NCBI GenBank assembly: GCA_050943475.1
Contig: JBMNPF010000002.1
Span: 62,001 to 126,000, forward strand
From: Metaruminococcus_A sp050943475
Lineage (GTDB): Bacteria; Bacillota; Clostridia; Oscillospirales; Ruminococcaceae
Direction of reading: 5' to 3'
Length of the DNA: 64,000 nucleotides
Below are positions 22,929 through 31,316 of the stretch, piece by piece (the stretch's first letter is position 1; each line of letters begins with the position of its first letter). Position numbers and translations under genes: made by a program. The notes beneath the pieces are model-generated. The model ran no database searches and was not told the origin of the DNA. It worked only from the letters and a program-made list of their open reading frames with translations.

Positions 22929-24359
22929 ATGAGCAAGGTATATGAAAGCCCATTTGGCACACGGTATGCAAGCCCTGAAATGCAGGAGCTGTTTTCTTCT
23001 GATTTTAAATTTAAAACCTGGCGTAAACTCTGGATCTCGCTGGCAAAAGCAGAACAAAAGTGCGGCCTGCCGATTACCGATGCCCAGATTCGGCAGTTGG
23101 AAGAGCATGCGGAGGACATTAATTTTGATGTAGCTGCGGCCCGTGAAAAAGAGGTGCGCCACGATGTTATGGCTCACGTCTACGCTTACGGTGTGCAGTG
23201 CCCTGACGCAAAGGGCATTATCCATTTGGGGGCAACCTCCTGCTACGTTGGGGATAACACCGATGTTATCATCATGCGGGAAGCCTTGAAGGTTGTTCAG
23301 CGGAAGCTCGTCAATGTCATGAACAATCTGGCTTCGTTTGCTATGAAGTACCGTTCTATGCCGGCGCTCGCCTATACTCATTTGCAGCCGGCGCAGCTTA
23401 CGACGGTAGGAAAGCGCGCAACCCTTTGGCTCAATGAGCTGCTTATGGATTACGAGGAACTGGAGTACCGTATTTCCACCTTAAAATTGTTGGGTTCCAA
23501 AGGAACGACTGGTACACAGGCGAGCTTTGTGGAATTGTTTGAAGGCGATAGCGAAAAAATTAAGGCGGTTGAAGCTATGATTGCTGCCGATATGGGGTTT
23601 GACGGGGTGGTTCCGGTTTCCGGTCAGACTTATTCCCGTAAGGTGGACGCACAAGTGCTTTCGACCTTGGGCGGTATTGCACAGTCTGCGAGTAAGTTTG
23701 CAACCGACCTGCGTCTGCTGCAAAACTTCAAGGAAATGGAAGAACCGTTCGAGGCGCATCAAATTGGTTCGTCTGCGATGCCGTATAAGCGCAACCCCAT
23801 GCGCAGTGAGCGCATTACGGCTTTGGCGCGTTATGTGATTATTGATACCCTCAACCCGGCGTTTACCTCTGCAACCCAGTGGTTTGAGCGTACTCTGGAT
23901 GACAGTGCCAATAAGCGTATTTCAGTGGCAGAGGGCTTCCTGGCGATCGACTCCATTCTCAATATTATGTTGAACGTGACCGATGGGCTTGTGGTTTACC
24001 CGAAAGTAGTTGAACAGCGTGTCATGAAAGAACTCCCCTTTATGGCGACCGAAAATATTATGATGTCTGCGGTGAAAAAAGGCGGCGACCGGCAGGAACT
24101 GCATGAGCGCCTGCGCACCCACTCCATTGCGGCTGCAAAAGTCGTGAAGGAGGAGGGCAAAGAGAACGACCTCATTGAGCGTATTTGCGCCGATCCGTCC
24201 TTTATGCTGACCCGTGAAGAGGTGGACGCCATCCTGAAACCGGAGAATTTTATTGGGCGTTCGGTGGAACAGGTGGAGGAATACATTGCGGGCTGCATTC
24301 AGCCGGTTCTGGACAAAAACAGGTCTGTTTTGGGCGAAAGTGCTGAACTTACGGTTTAA
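22929..24359 (+). CDS. purB: Adenylosuccinate lyase PurB
   Basis: Cleaves adenylosuccinate to AMP and SAICAR to AICAR, both with release of fumarate, in purine synthesis. The 476 residues carry the fumarase/aspartase-superfamily signature SSAMPYKRNPMRSE, the HDVMAHV segment and TSCYVGDN. Length and motifs suit the eukaryote-like PurB form. ATG 22929 (MSKVYESP) is 7 bases after AGGAGG; ATG 22923 is too near that site. It is a single-gene unit: another promoter (for secD) starts two bases after its stop. Confidence 0.96.
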   Translation: MSKVYESPFGTRYASPEMQELFSSDFKFKTWRKLWISLAKAEQKCGLPITDAQIRQLEEHAEDINFDVAAAREKEVRHDVMAHVYAYGVQCPDAKGIIHLGATSCYVGDNTDVIIMREALKVVQRKLVNVMNNLASFAMKYRSMPALAYTHLQPAQLTTVGKRATLWLNELLMDYEELEYRISTLKLLGSKGTTGTQASFVELFEGDSEKIKAVEAMIAADMGFDGVVPVSGQTYSRKVDAQVLSTLGGIAQSASKFATDLRLLQNFKEMEEPFEAHQIGSSAMPYKRNPMRSERITALARYVIIDTLNPAFTSATQWFERTLDDSANKRISVAEGFLAIDSILNIMLNVTDGLVVYPKVVEQRVMKELPFMATENIMMSAVKKGGDRQELHERLRTHSIAAAKVVKEEGKENDLIERICADPSFMLTREEVDAILKPENFIGRSVEQVEEYIAGCIQPVLDKNRSVLGESAELTV

Positions 24360-24361
24360 TA

Positions 24362-24390
24362 TTGACTTGCGTTTTGATATATTGTATAAT
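24362..24390 (+). promoter_or_regulatory. Strong sigma-A promoter for secDF
   Basis: TTGACT (24362-24367), 17-base spacer, TATAAT (24385-24390), 60 bases before the secD ATG. Confidence 0.88.
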
Positions 24391-24450
24391 TATGCGTGAT
24401 ATGTGCAAGGCAAAAGGCCATTACACAAAAAACATTGGAGGAGTCATCCT

Positions 24451-25872
24451 ATGAAACGAACGCCGAAACCAGTGTTTTTTATCATTACCATTTTGACAGT
24501 GCTGTTTACTGTTCTTGCGTTTACAGGCATTAGCACAACTTATGGCGACATCAAAACGGTAATTGTAAAAGGCGCGGAGGATATCCGGCTGGGTATTGAC
24601 ATCAGAGGCGGTGTGGACGTTACTTTCACGCCACCGGCAGACGTGACCGATGTCACAAACGACCAGCTTGCGGCTGCACAGGCCGTTATTGAACAGCGTA
24701 TGATTTCCAACAACATTACGGATTATGAAATCTACGCAGATACCAACAACAAACGTATTATTGTGCGTTTTCCGTGGAAATCCGACGAAGAAAACTTTGA
24801 CCCGGAAACTGCGGTGAAAGAGCTGGGCGAGACCGCTTTGCTGACCTTCCGCGAAGGTTATGAGACAAACGAGCAGGGGCTGCCGACTGGTGTAACCGAA
24901 GAAAATATTATTCTGACCGGTAGCGATGTAAAGTCTGCCAAAGCAGCCATTGACACCAGCAACAATAAAAATGAGCCGGTTGTTCAGCTGGAGCTTAATG
25001 AATCCGGCGTACAGAAATTTGCAGATGCCACTACAAAGCTTGCGGCAGAAAGCCCGAAGGGATACATATCCATTTGGATGGATGACACCATGATCTCCAA
25101 TGCCCAGGTAAAAGAGGCATTGACGGGCGGTCAGGCGGTTATTTCGGGCGGATTTACTGCGGAAACTGCGCAGTCGCTTGCCAATAAGATTGAAGCTGGC
25201 GCCTTGCCGTTTGAGTTGGAGACGGCGAACTTTAGTACCATCAGCCCGACGCTTGGTATGGGCGCGCTGAATGCGATGATTATTGCGGGTATTATTGCAT
25301 TTATTCTGGTTTCCATTTTTATGATTGTTATCTACCGTTTGCCGGGCATCATTGCGGTAATTGCACTGGCTGGCCAGATGGCGGGCTCCATTGCGGCGGT
25401 GTCTGGTTTCTTCCCGTTCTTCTCAAGCTTTACCCTGACACTGCCTGGTATTGCGGGTATTATCCTTTCGCTTGGTATGGGTGTTGATGCGAACGTTATT
25501 TCGGCGGAGCGTATTAAGGAAGAAATTCGGGGCGGCAAGTCGATTGACGGTTCGCTCAATGCAGGCTATTCAAGGGCGTTTACTGCAATTTTTGACAGTA
25601 ATATTACAATGGTCATTGTTGCGGTTGTTCTGATGGGTGCCTTTGGGCCACCGTCTTCCTTCTTCTCAACCTTGCTTTCTCCAATCTTCTTTATGTTCGG
25701 TCCGGTTGCGGCTGGTACGATTTATTCATTTGGCTATACGCTTTTGGTCGGTGTTATCTTCAACTTTATATTTGGCGTAACCTGCTCCAAACTGATGCTG
25801 AAATCAATTTCACGCTTCAAGTTCTTCCGGAAGCCGCAGTATTATGGAGGTGATAAAGTTGAAGGCGTTTAA
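24451..25872 (+). CDS. secD: Protein translocase subunit SecD
   Basis: 473 residues, membrane subunit that uses the proton gradient to pull secreted proteins out of SecYEG. One N-terminal membrane segment (about 9-28), then the external P1 domain with DIRGGVDVTF and IEQRM, and five more membrane segments from about 270 on, with GMGVDANVISAERIKEE, the SecD transmembrane signature. ATG 24451 has TTGGAGG 9 bases upstream. The external domain is short compared with proteobacterial SecD, as usual in Firmicutes. The gene end overlaps the secF start. Confidence 0.95.
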   Translation: MKRTPKPVFFIITILTVLFTVLAFTGISTTYGDIKTVIVKGAEDIRLGIDIRGGVDVTFTPPADVTDVTNDQLAAAQAVIEQRMISNNITDYEIYADTNNKRIIVRFPWKSDEENFDPETAVKELGETALLTFREGYETNEQGLPTGVTEENIILTGSDVKSAKAAIDTSNNKNEPVVQLELNESGVQKFADATTKLAAESPKGYISIWMDDTMISNAQVKEALTGGQAVISGGFTAETAQSLANKIEAGALPFELETANFSTISPTLGMGALNAMIIAGIIAFILVSIFMIVIYRLPGIIAVIALAGQMAGSIAAVSGFFPFFSSFTLTLPGIAGIILSLGMGVDANVISAERIKEEIRGGKSIDGSLNAGYSRAFTAIFDSNITMVIVAVVLMGAFGPPSSFFSTLLSPIFFMFGPVAAGTIYSFGYTLLVGVIFNFIFGVTCSKLMLKSISRFKFFRKPQYYGGDKVEGV

Positions 25873-26815
25873 TAAGACATATGACATCATTGGAAAACGT
25901 AAAGTATACTTTATCATTTCAATCGCAATTTTGGTTGTTACAATTGCCGCCTCTTTGATTTTGGGCGTGAAAATGGATATCGAGTTTACCGGCGGTTCAA
26001 TGGCAACCTACTCCTATACCGGCGAGATTGATTTGGATACGGCCGAATCTGTTGTAGAAGAGGCGCTTGGCATGGATGTCGATATCCAGCAATCGCAGGA
26101 TATCGCCAGTGGGAAGGACAATATTGTTGTTTCTGTGACCAAGGCGGTCAGTTTGACAACAGAAGAATTGTCAGCGATGAATACAAGCCTTGAACAGGCG
26201 TTTCCATCCAATGAGATTAAGCAGGAACAGATCAATAATGTTGACCCAGTAATCGGTCAGGAATTCCTGATGAAGTCTTTGTTGGCTGTGGCGGTCGCAA
26301 TGGTTCTGATGATTGTTTACATTGCGTTCCGGTTCCGCAAAATCGGCGGCTGGTCTGCCGGTGTTATGGCGGTAATTGCGCTGTTGCATGATGCCGTGGT
26401 TATTTATGCGGTTTTTGTCATCTGTGGAATTCCGCTGAACAATAACTTTATTGCAGCGGTGCTGACCATTCTTGGTTACTCTATTAATGCGACGATTGTT
26501 GTATATGACCGTGTTCGTGAAAACAAACGGTTGATGGGGAAGGTTACGGTAGCAGAGCTGGTGAACACAAGTGTAAACCAGTCTTTGACCCGTTCAATTA
26601 ATACGACGGTGGCAACCATTCTTGCGTTGCTGGCGGCATGTATTATGGCGCTGATTTTCAACGTCGACTCAATTTTGACTTTTGCATTTCCGTTAATCGT
26701 TGGTATGGTATCCGGCGTATACTCCTCTTTGTGCATTTCCAGCTCCCTTTGGGTGGTCTGGCAGGAGCATAAGGCGAAAAAACACAGTTATGTTGGGAAA
26801 TCCAAGAAAAAGTGA
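25859..26815 (+). CDS. secF: Protein translocase subunit SecF
   Basis: 318 residues, partner of SecD. Six membrane segments; SecF motifs DIEFTGGSM, LGYSINATIVVYDRVREN and NQSLTRSINTT are clear. The start is taken as TTG 25859 because the nine bases GGAGGTGAT (25847-25855), a perfect match to the 16S rRNA tail, lie just upstream. An ATG at 25844 would begin before that site. It overlaps the last 14 bases of secD, so translation is coupled. A terminator follows 4 bases after the stop. Confidence 0.95.
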   Translation: MKAFNKTYDIIGKRKVYFIISIAILVVTIAASLILGVKMDIEFTGGSMATYSYTGEIDLDTAESVVEEALGMDVDIQQSQDIASGKDNIVVSVTKAVSLTTEELSAMNTSLEQAFPSNEIKQEQINNVDPVIGQEFLMKSLLAVAVAMVLMIVYIAFRFRKIGGWSAGVMAVIALLHDAVVIYAVFVICGIPLNNNFIAAVLTILGYSINATIVVYDRVRENKRLMGKVTVAELVNTSVNQSLTRSINTTVATILALLAACIMALIFNVDSILTFAFPLIVGMVSGVYSSLCISSSLWVVWQEHKAKKHSYVGKSKKK

Positions 26816-26819
26816 TGTG

Positions 26820-26855
26820 AAAAGCCGCTTCGTTTTGAAGCGGCTTTTGATTTTT
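26820..26855 (+). terminator. Intrinsic terminator after secF
   Basis: AAAAGCCGCTTC (26820-26831) pairs with 26837-26848 around GTTTT, followed by GATTTTT. It ends 18 bases before the start of the next gene, so that gene depends on read-through or an internal promoter. Confidence 0.9.
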
Positions 26856-26873
26856 CAAATTGTGAGGTGGAAT

Positions 26874-27656
26874 ATGGAATTTGGTCTTTCAACCGCCTGT
26901 ATGTACCCGGAAATTCTGGAACAGGTGATCGAGTGTTATGGAAAACTGGGCGTTTCAAAGCTGGAAATTTTCTTCAATACCTTTTCCGAGCTTTCAAAAG
27001 AGTATGTGCGGGAACTGAAAAAAAAGGTAGAATTCTATGGCATGACGGTTTGTTCGGTGCATCCTTTTACCTCCGGCTTGGAACCGTTGATGCTGTTTTC
27101 AGAGTATGAGCGCAGAATCGACGATATGTTGGACCTTTATAAACGGTTTTTTGAAGCAATGCAGTTTTTAGGGGCAAAAGTATTTGTTTTTCATGGGGAT
27201 AGCCGGGTCAGTGAGCGCAGTGTAGCGCTTTATGCAGAACGTTATCAAAAGCTCTATCAGTGTGGCAAAGAGTATGGTGTGATAGTGGGACAGGAAAACA
27301 TTGTGCGTTGCAAATCCGGTGATTTGGATTTCCTGAAAGATCTGAAACACCTGCTCGGAAAGGAAGTTGCATTTGTGTTTGACATCAAGCAGGCGGTTCG
27401 TTCTGGGTACGATCCCATGGAGGTTCTGCGCGTGATGGGGGACCAAACGGTGCACCTTCATTTAAACGATCATCTTCAGGAAAAGGATTGTCTGCTCCCT
27501 GGATGCGGCAGTTTCGATTTTGCGGGTTGTATTCGCTATCTACATGAAATTGGAAATATTCCTACAATGGTGGTAGAAGTTTACCGTAATAATTATAAAT
27601 TGCCTATAGAATTGGTGCAATCGCTGAATTTTCTTTTTGATATTTGTGGTTATTGA
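26874..27656 (+). CDS. Sugar phosphate isomerase/epimerase family TIM-barrel protein
   Basis: 260 residues with the AP-endonuclease-2/xylose-isomerase-like fold. Likely metal ligands sit at the ends of beta strands in the expected order: Glu in VGQENI, Asp in VFDIKQ, His in LHLND and Glu in VVEVYRN; FVFHGDSR is a further typical strand. ATG 26874 (MEFGLSTAC) follows AGGTGG. The substrate is unknown. Related proteins include hexulose isomerases and inosose enzymes. The strong secF terminator just upstream means its expression is probably low or separately controlled. Confidence 0.78.
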   Translation: MEFGLSTACMYPEILEQVIECYGKLGVSKLEIFFNTFSELSKEYVRELKKKVEFYGMTVCSVHPFTSGLEPLMLFSEYERRIDDMLDLYKRFFEAMQFLGAKVFVFHGDSRVSERSVALYAERYQKLYQCGKEYGVIVGQENIVRCKSGDLDFLKDLKHLLGKEVAFVFDIKQAVRSGYDPMEVLRVMGDQTVHLHLNDHLQEKDCLLPGCGSFDFAGCIRYLHEIGNIPTMVVEVYRNNYKLPIELVQSLNFLFDICGY

Positions 27657-27735
27657 CGATTCTGATTTAAAACAATTAATATTTTAAACCAAATGGTAAA
27701 AATATCCAACCAAATATAAATAAAATATCGAATCA

Positions 27736-27742
27736 TGTCGAA
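27736..27742 (+). promoter_or_regulatory. Possible Spo0A box
   Basis: TGTCGAA matches the Spo0A box core TGNCGAA exactly. It lies 90 bases before the 87-residue gene, in an AT-rich intergenic stretch (27657-27831), inside a spaced inverted repeat ATATCGA/TCGATAT. A weak TTGTCC-18-TATAGT promoter follows. A 7-base match can occur by chance. Confidence 0.3.
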
Positions 27743-27831
27743 GACGGTCGATATATTGTCCTTTCTTTTCACAATTGGTTATAGTAAAATAACACCGGTA
27801 AGAAAATTATAGGAATTGACGGTGAATTTAT

Positions 27832-28095
27832 ATGGAAGAGACTGCAGGTACACAAAACATACTTGCACGATACCAACTTCTGGAGGCGATGTATTCAAAA
27901 GAAATTGACAATGGTTTTGAACTTGTAACGACTTATGGCATAGCAATGTTTGTAGACGGTAAAGAGGTGCAGGCTTTTTATCATATTCTGGAACAGCGCA
28001 GCAAGGTAGAAGAATTGCTTCAGATTTTGAACAAAGAAAGGGTAGAGCCCTGCCACTTTGAATTTGTTGTTTACGATTGGGTTTACGGCTTGTAA
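27832..28095 (+). CDS. Small conserved clostridial protein (DUF6514-like), function unknown
   Basis: 87 residues, acidic and soluble, no signal peptide or membrane segment. The middle (FELVTTYGIAMFVDGKE) and end (VEPCHFEFVVYDWVYGL) look like the DUF6514 group of short clostridial proteins, as I recall it. ATG at 27832 has GGTGA 7 bases upstream. Its stop codon overlaps the -35 box of the nrdR promoter. A possible Spo0A box lies upstream, which would suit a sporulation-stage role, but that is inference. Confidence 0.65.
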   Translation: MEETAGTQNILARYQLLEAMYSKEIDNGFELVTTYGIAMFVDGKEVQAFYHILEQRSKVEELLQILNKERVEPCHFEFVVYDWVYGL

Positions 28096-28117
28096 TTTTT
28101 GGGAGCTGTGCTATAAT
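28090..28117 (+). promoter_or_regulatory. Probable sigma-A promoter for nrdR
   Basis: TTGTAA (28090-28095), 16-base spacer, TATAAT (28112-28117), 79 bases before the nrdR start. Confidence 0.6.
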
Positions 28118-28195
28118 ATGGTTGTAAATTATACCCTTTGTTGGCGTAGAATTCGGCCACAGGGGTAAAAAATCCCTTTGAAATGGAGACGTGCT

Positions 28196-28651
28196 ATGAA
28201 GTGCCCTTCTTGTGGCTATACGGAAAGCAAAGTCATTGATTCCAGGCCGTCGGACGACGGCGAAAGAATTCGCAGACGTCGCGAATGCCTTTCCTGTGGT
28301 ACGCGTTTTACAACCTATGAAGTCATTGAAACCATGCCGCTGATGGTTATTAAGCGGGACGATTCGCGGCAGGCGTTTAACAAGGAAAAGCTGTTAAATG
28401 GCTTACTGCGCGCTTGTGAAAAACGCCCGGTCTCATTGGAAACGTTGGAGAATCTTGTCGATCAAATTGAATACACCCTGAACAATTCCTTTGTGAAAGA
28501 GGTCAGCTCGCAGGAAATTGGTGAGCTGACGCTCCAAAAGCTCAAGGATATCGATTTGGTTGCCTACGTGCGGTTTGCTTCCGTATACCGCGATTTTAAA
28601 GATATCGATTCTTTTCTGAGCGAACTGAAAAATCTGCAGGGAAAGGCTTAA
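28196..28651 (+). CDS. nrdR: Transcriptional repressor NrdR
   Basis: 151 residues; senses ATP/dATP and represses ribonucleotide reductase genes. The N-terminal zinc ribbon has CPSC (Cys3, Cys6) and CLSC (Cys31, Cys34). The ATP-cone domain follows (about 49-139), with VIKRDDSRQAFNKEKL. ATG 28196 (MKCPSCGY) is 8 bases after GGAG; an ATG six codons upstream is not part of the family start. No ribonucleotide reductase gene is in the window. The stop overlaps the end of the convergent DUF4363 gene by 4 bases. Confidence 0.96.
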   Translation: MKCPSCGYTESKVIDSRPSDDGERIRRRRECLSCGTRFTTYEVIETMPLMVIKRDDSRQAFNKEKLLNGLLRACEKRPVSLETLENLVDQIEYTLNNSFVKEVSSQEIGELTLQKLKDIDLVAYVRFASVYRDFKDIDSFLSELKNLQGKA

Positions 28652-29028
28652 AGAATATTTTGCAGCAGGGGGAGCTGGGTTGTCCAAATATGTTCCATTG
28701 AACTGATCGCTTGATCCACCTGGGAGCTGTAAACCGAGAGGTTTTGGTATTTAATCAGGGATGGAAGCTGGGAGATCACATCGGTTAGTTGGTCAATTTC
28801 TTGATGGTTGATGTAGATAATCAGTTTTGGTTCCTGTTCCTGCCAGTAATCGTCAATTTCTTCGGATAATTCCTGTGCTTTTTGCATATTGTTGTTTTCC
28901 ACTGACTGTTGTGCTTCTAAGAGCATAGCGGTCAGTGTTTCTTTTACCCCATAGGTATAGCTGATACTCATTAAACTGGAACCGAGGATGAGCAGGCCGA
29001 TAAAAATGACCGTAATTTTTCTACCCAT
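28648..29028 (-). CDS. DUF4363 family membrane-anchored protein
   Basis: 126 residues. One N-terminal membrane segment (about 5-24), then a helical extracellular or lumenal domain with KAQELSEEIDDYWQEQEPKL, the DUF4363 pattern. ATG at 29028 has GGAGAAG upstream and overlaps the end of the DUF421 gene by 8 bases. DUF421-DUF4363 pairs are common in spore-formers, so the two probably form one membrane unit. Function unknown. Confidence 0.8.
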   Translation of the reverse strand: MGRKITVIFIGLLILGSSLMSISYTYGVKETLTAMLLEAQQSVENNNMQKAQELSEEIDDYWQEQEPKLIIYINHQEIDQLTDVISQLPSLIKYQNLSVYSSQVDQAISSMEHIWTTQLPLLQNIL

Positions 29029-29713
29029 TGTTTTGCTTCTCCATAGTTTGCTTTGGCACAATATAGTAGTTGGCGTTGGCGTCTGCGGTCATAAGGAAAA
29101 CATCGCTGATGCGAATACAATTTTCTTTGACCGTCTGCTCCAGCCAGCTTCTTCCGAGGCTGCAGGACTGAAGGGCGTGTTCCAGAACAATTCCGTCGCT
29201 GATGACGACACTTGGAATGAGCGGATCGCTGCCCTTAAGCTGAAGCATTTCCGGTGTAACAGTCTGGGCTTTGTATTTCAGCATGACACTGATTTTACCG
29301 GTTGTCTCCACAATGGCATAGTGGACATCTTCAATATTGAAAATGTTATTGGTGCGCAGCTCTTCCATAAGATCGTCGATGTTCAGGCGCAGCTTTTTCA
29401 TTTTGCGCTGGTCAATTACTCCGTTTTCAATGATCACCATTGGGCTGCCGGTCATAATTTTGCGGAACCGTTTGCTTTTCAGGGTGAGGGTGGACATGAG
29501 CACTTCAAATACCACCAGCGTTAAAATGGGAATGGCGCTGAGTGCCATGGGCAGGCTGGGATCCTCAATGGGAATGGATGCAATGTTGGAAACAAGGATG
29601 GTTGTCACCAACTCGGACGGCTGGAGTTCGCCAAGCTGTCGTTTGCCCATAAGGCGCATGGAGAGGATGATCAGGATATAGAGCAGGATTGCGCGAAACA
29701 TAACTACAAACAT
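29021..29713 (-). CDS. DUF421 (YetF/YrbG-like) membrane protein
   Basis: 230 residues. Three N-terminal membrane segments (about 3-85) with MRLMGKRQLGELQPSELV, the DUF421 signature, then a cytosolic alpha/beta YetF domain (SPMVIIENGVIDQRKMKKLRL). DUF421 proteins of Bacillus have been linked to spores and germination; treat that as family-level knowledge. ATG 29713 is preceded by CACGGTGAT, which is one arm of a hairpin (29717-29747), so its ribosome binding site may be masked. Divergent from the gerA operon. Confidence 0.87.
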   Translation of the reverse strand: MFVVMFRAILLYILIILSMRLMGKRQLGELQPSELVTTILVSNIASIPIEDPSLPMALSAIPILTLVVFEVLMSTLTLKSKRFRKIMTGSPMVIIENGVIDQRKMKKLRLNIDDLMEELRTNNIFNIEDVHYAIVETTGKISVMLKYKAQTVTPEMLQLKGSDPLIPSVVISDGIVLEHALQSCSLGRSWLEQTVKENCIRISDVFLMTADANANYYIVPKQTMEKQNNG

Positions 29714-29716
29714 TTT

Positions 29717-29754
29717 ATCACCGTGATTTAGTATAGGTCACGGTGATTTTTTTA
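29717..29754 (+). promoter_or_regulatory. Hairpin with T-run in the DUF421/gerA divergent region
   Basis: ATCACCGTGA (29717-29726) pairs with 29738-29747; on the plus strand six more T follow, giving a terminator shape with no plus-strand gene just before it. On the minus strand the same stem covers the ribosome binding site of the DUF421 gene. It could also be a palindromic operator. Confidence 0.55.
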
Positions 29755-29804
29755 TGCGTCTTGTATTTGAAAATGGAAACGGGCAATAATGGTGATAGAA
29801 CCTG

Positions 29805-31316
29805 ATGAAAAGAGGGATGAATTTGAAAGTAAAAACATTGTCTGCGAATTTAAAAGATAATCTTGTTACAATTCGCAGCATGTGCGAAAATTCGTCTGAC
29901 ATTTTAATAAGGCAGTTCCATGTTCAAAACCAAACGGTTGCGCTCATTTCCTGCTCTGCCATGATCAATGACTTGAACGCTTATGAGCTGGTCGTTGGCC
30001 CCTTGACCCAACTGACGCCGGAAGAAGCGGTGACGCCGCAGGATGTTTTCCGCTTCCTTCATGAAAAAACCATGTTGGCAATGGAATTAAACGATATTAT
30101 GGAAACGGATATGGTATTTACCTTTATTATGTCCGGTTTTTTGGTGGTGCTTGTAGACGGCATTGCCGAGGGGGTTGCGCTTGGCCTTCAAGGGTATAAA
30201 TACCGGGGGGTTTCAGAACCTTCCAGCGAGGTGAATCAAAGCGGTTCACAGGAGGCTTTTACCGAAGTTGCGGCTGTGAACGTGACCATGGTACGCCGCC
30301 GGATGAAAACATCCGCCCTTAAATTTGAACAGATGCGGATCGGAAAAAAGAGCAATACCAATGTTTTTCTCGCTTATTTGACCGATACGGTTGATCCCAG
30401 ACTGGTCACGGATATTAAAGGCAGGCTTGCCAAAATTAAATTGGATGTCATTTTGGAGGCTTCTTATCTACGTTCTTTTTTGGAGAGCAACCAAAAATCC
30501 ATTTTTACAACGGTTCGGACGACCGAGCGGCCGGACACCCTTTGTTCCAAAATAGCTGAGGGAAGAGTGGCTATTATCATAGACGGCACCCCATTTGCTT
30601 TGATTGTTCCGTCGCTCTTTATTGAAAATTTTCACAGCGTAGATGACTACTGCAACAAACCTTATTTTGCAACCTTTGTCCGGATTGTAAAATTTTTAGC
30701 ATTTTTCATTACGGTGTTTCTGCCGGGGCTTTATATTTCGTTTGTTAATTTTAACCCGGAAATTATACCGCGTTCTCTGTTATACAATATAGCGGCCAAT
30801 CAGTCCATTATGCCGTTTTCCATAACAATGGAGGCTATTATCATCAATTGTATTTATGAGATTATGCGGGAGGCAGGCCTGCGCATGCCGCAGTCGGTGG
30901 GGCATGCAGTGAGCATTGTCGGGTCGCTGGTTGTGGGGCAGGCGGCCGTTTCGGCGGGGCTTATCAGCGCGCCGATGATTATGATGGTTGCGCTGACGGC
31001 AATTAGTTCCTATGTTCTGCCGTCTATTTATGAGCCTTGCGCGTTTCTGCGGTTGATGTTTATCCTGTTGGGTGGCAGCTTTGGGCTGCTCGGCATGGCG
31101 GTCGGCACCATTTTTGTATTGGTAAATATTACTTCCATCAGCAATTTTGGCGTGCCATTTTTGTCCACTATCAGCCCCTTCAGCTTACGCGCATCACTGC
31201 GTGACGTCATTTACCGGGCAAGCTGGAAAAAGCAGCAGGAGCATCCAACAAAAATTCAAGACCTGGATGGTGTGCACATCGCAGGGCGGGACGGCGGTCG
31301 AAATCGGAATGAATAA
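29805..31316 (+). CDS. Spore germination protein, GerA family (GerAA-like subunit)
   Basis: 503 residues; A subunit of a nutrient germinant receptor in the inner spore membrane. The soluble N-terminal domain (about 1-290) contains LTQLTPEEAVTPQDVFRFL and ASYLRSFLESN; four or five membrane segments follow from about 300, with family strings FLPGLYISFVNFNPEIIP, EIMREAGLRMPQ and IYEPCAFLRL. GGTGAT lies 8 bases before ATG 29805; a TTG at 29823 after GAGGG is an alternative. First gene of a complete A-B-C operon. Confidence 0.93.
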   Translation: MKRGMNLKVKTLSANLKDNLVTIRSMCENSSDILIRQFHVQNQTVALISCSAMINDLNAYELVVGPLTQLTPEEAVTPQDVFRFLHEKTMLAMELNDIMETDMVFTFIMSGFLVVLVDGIAEGVALGLQGYKYRGVSEPSSEVNQSGSQEAFTEVAAVNVTMVRRRMKTSALKFEQMRIGKKSNTNVFLAYLTDTVDPRLVTDIKGRLAKIKLDVILEASYLRSFLESNQKSIFTTVRTTERPDTLCSKIAEGRVAIIIDGTPFALIVPSLFIENFHSVDDYCNKPYFATFVRIVKFLAFFITVFLPGLYISFVNFNPEIIPRSLLYNIAANQSIMPFSITMEAIIINCIYEIMREAGLRMPQSVGHAVSIVGSLVVGQAAVSAGLISAPMIMMVALTAISSYVLPSIYEPCAFLRLMFILLGGSFGLLGMAVGTIFVLVNITSISNFGVPFLSTISPFSLRASLRDVIYRASWKKQQEHPTKIQDLDGVHIAGRDGGRNRNE

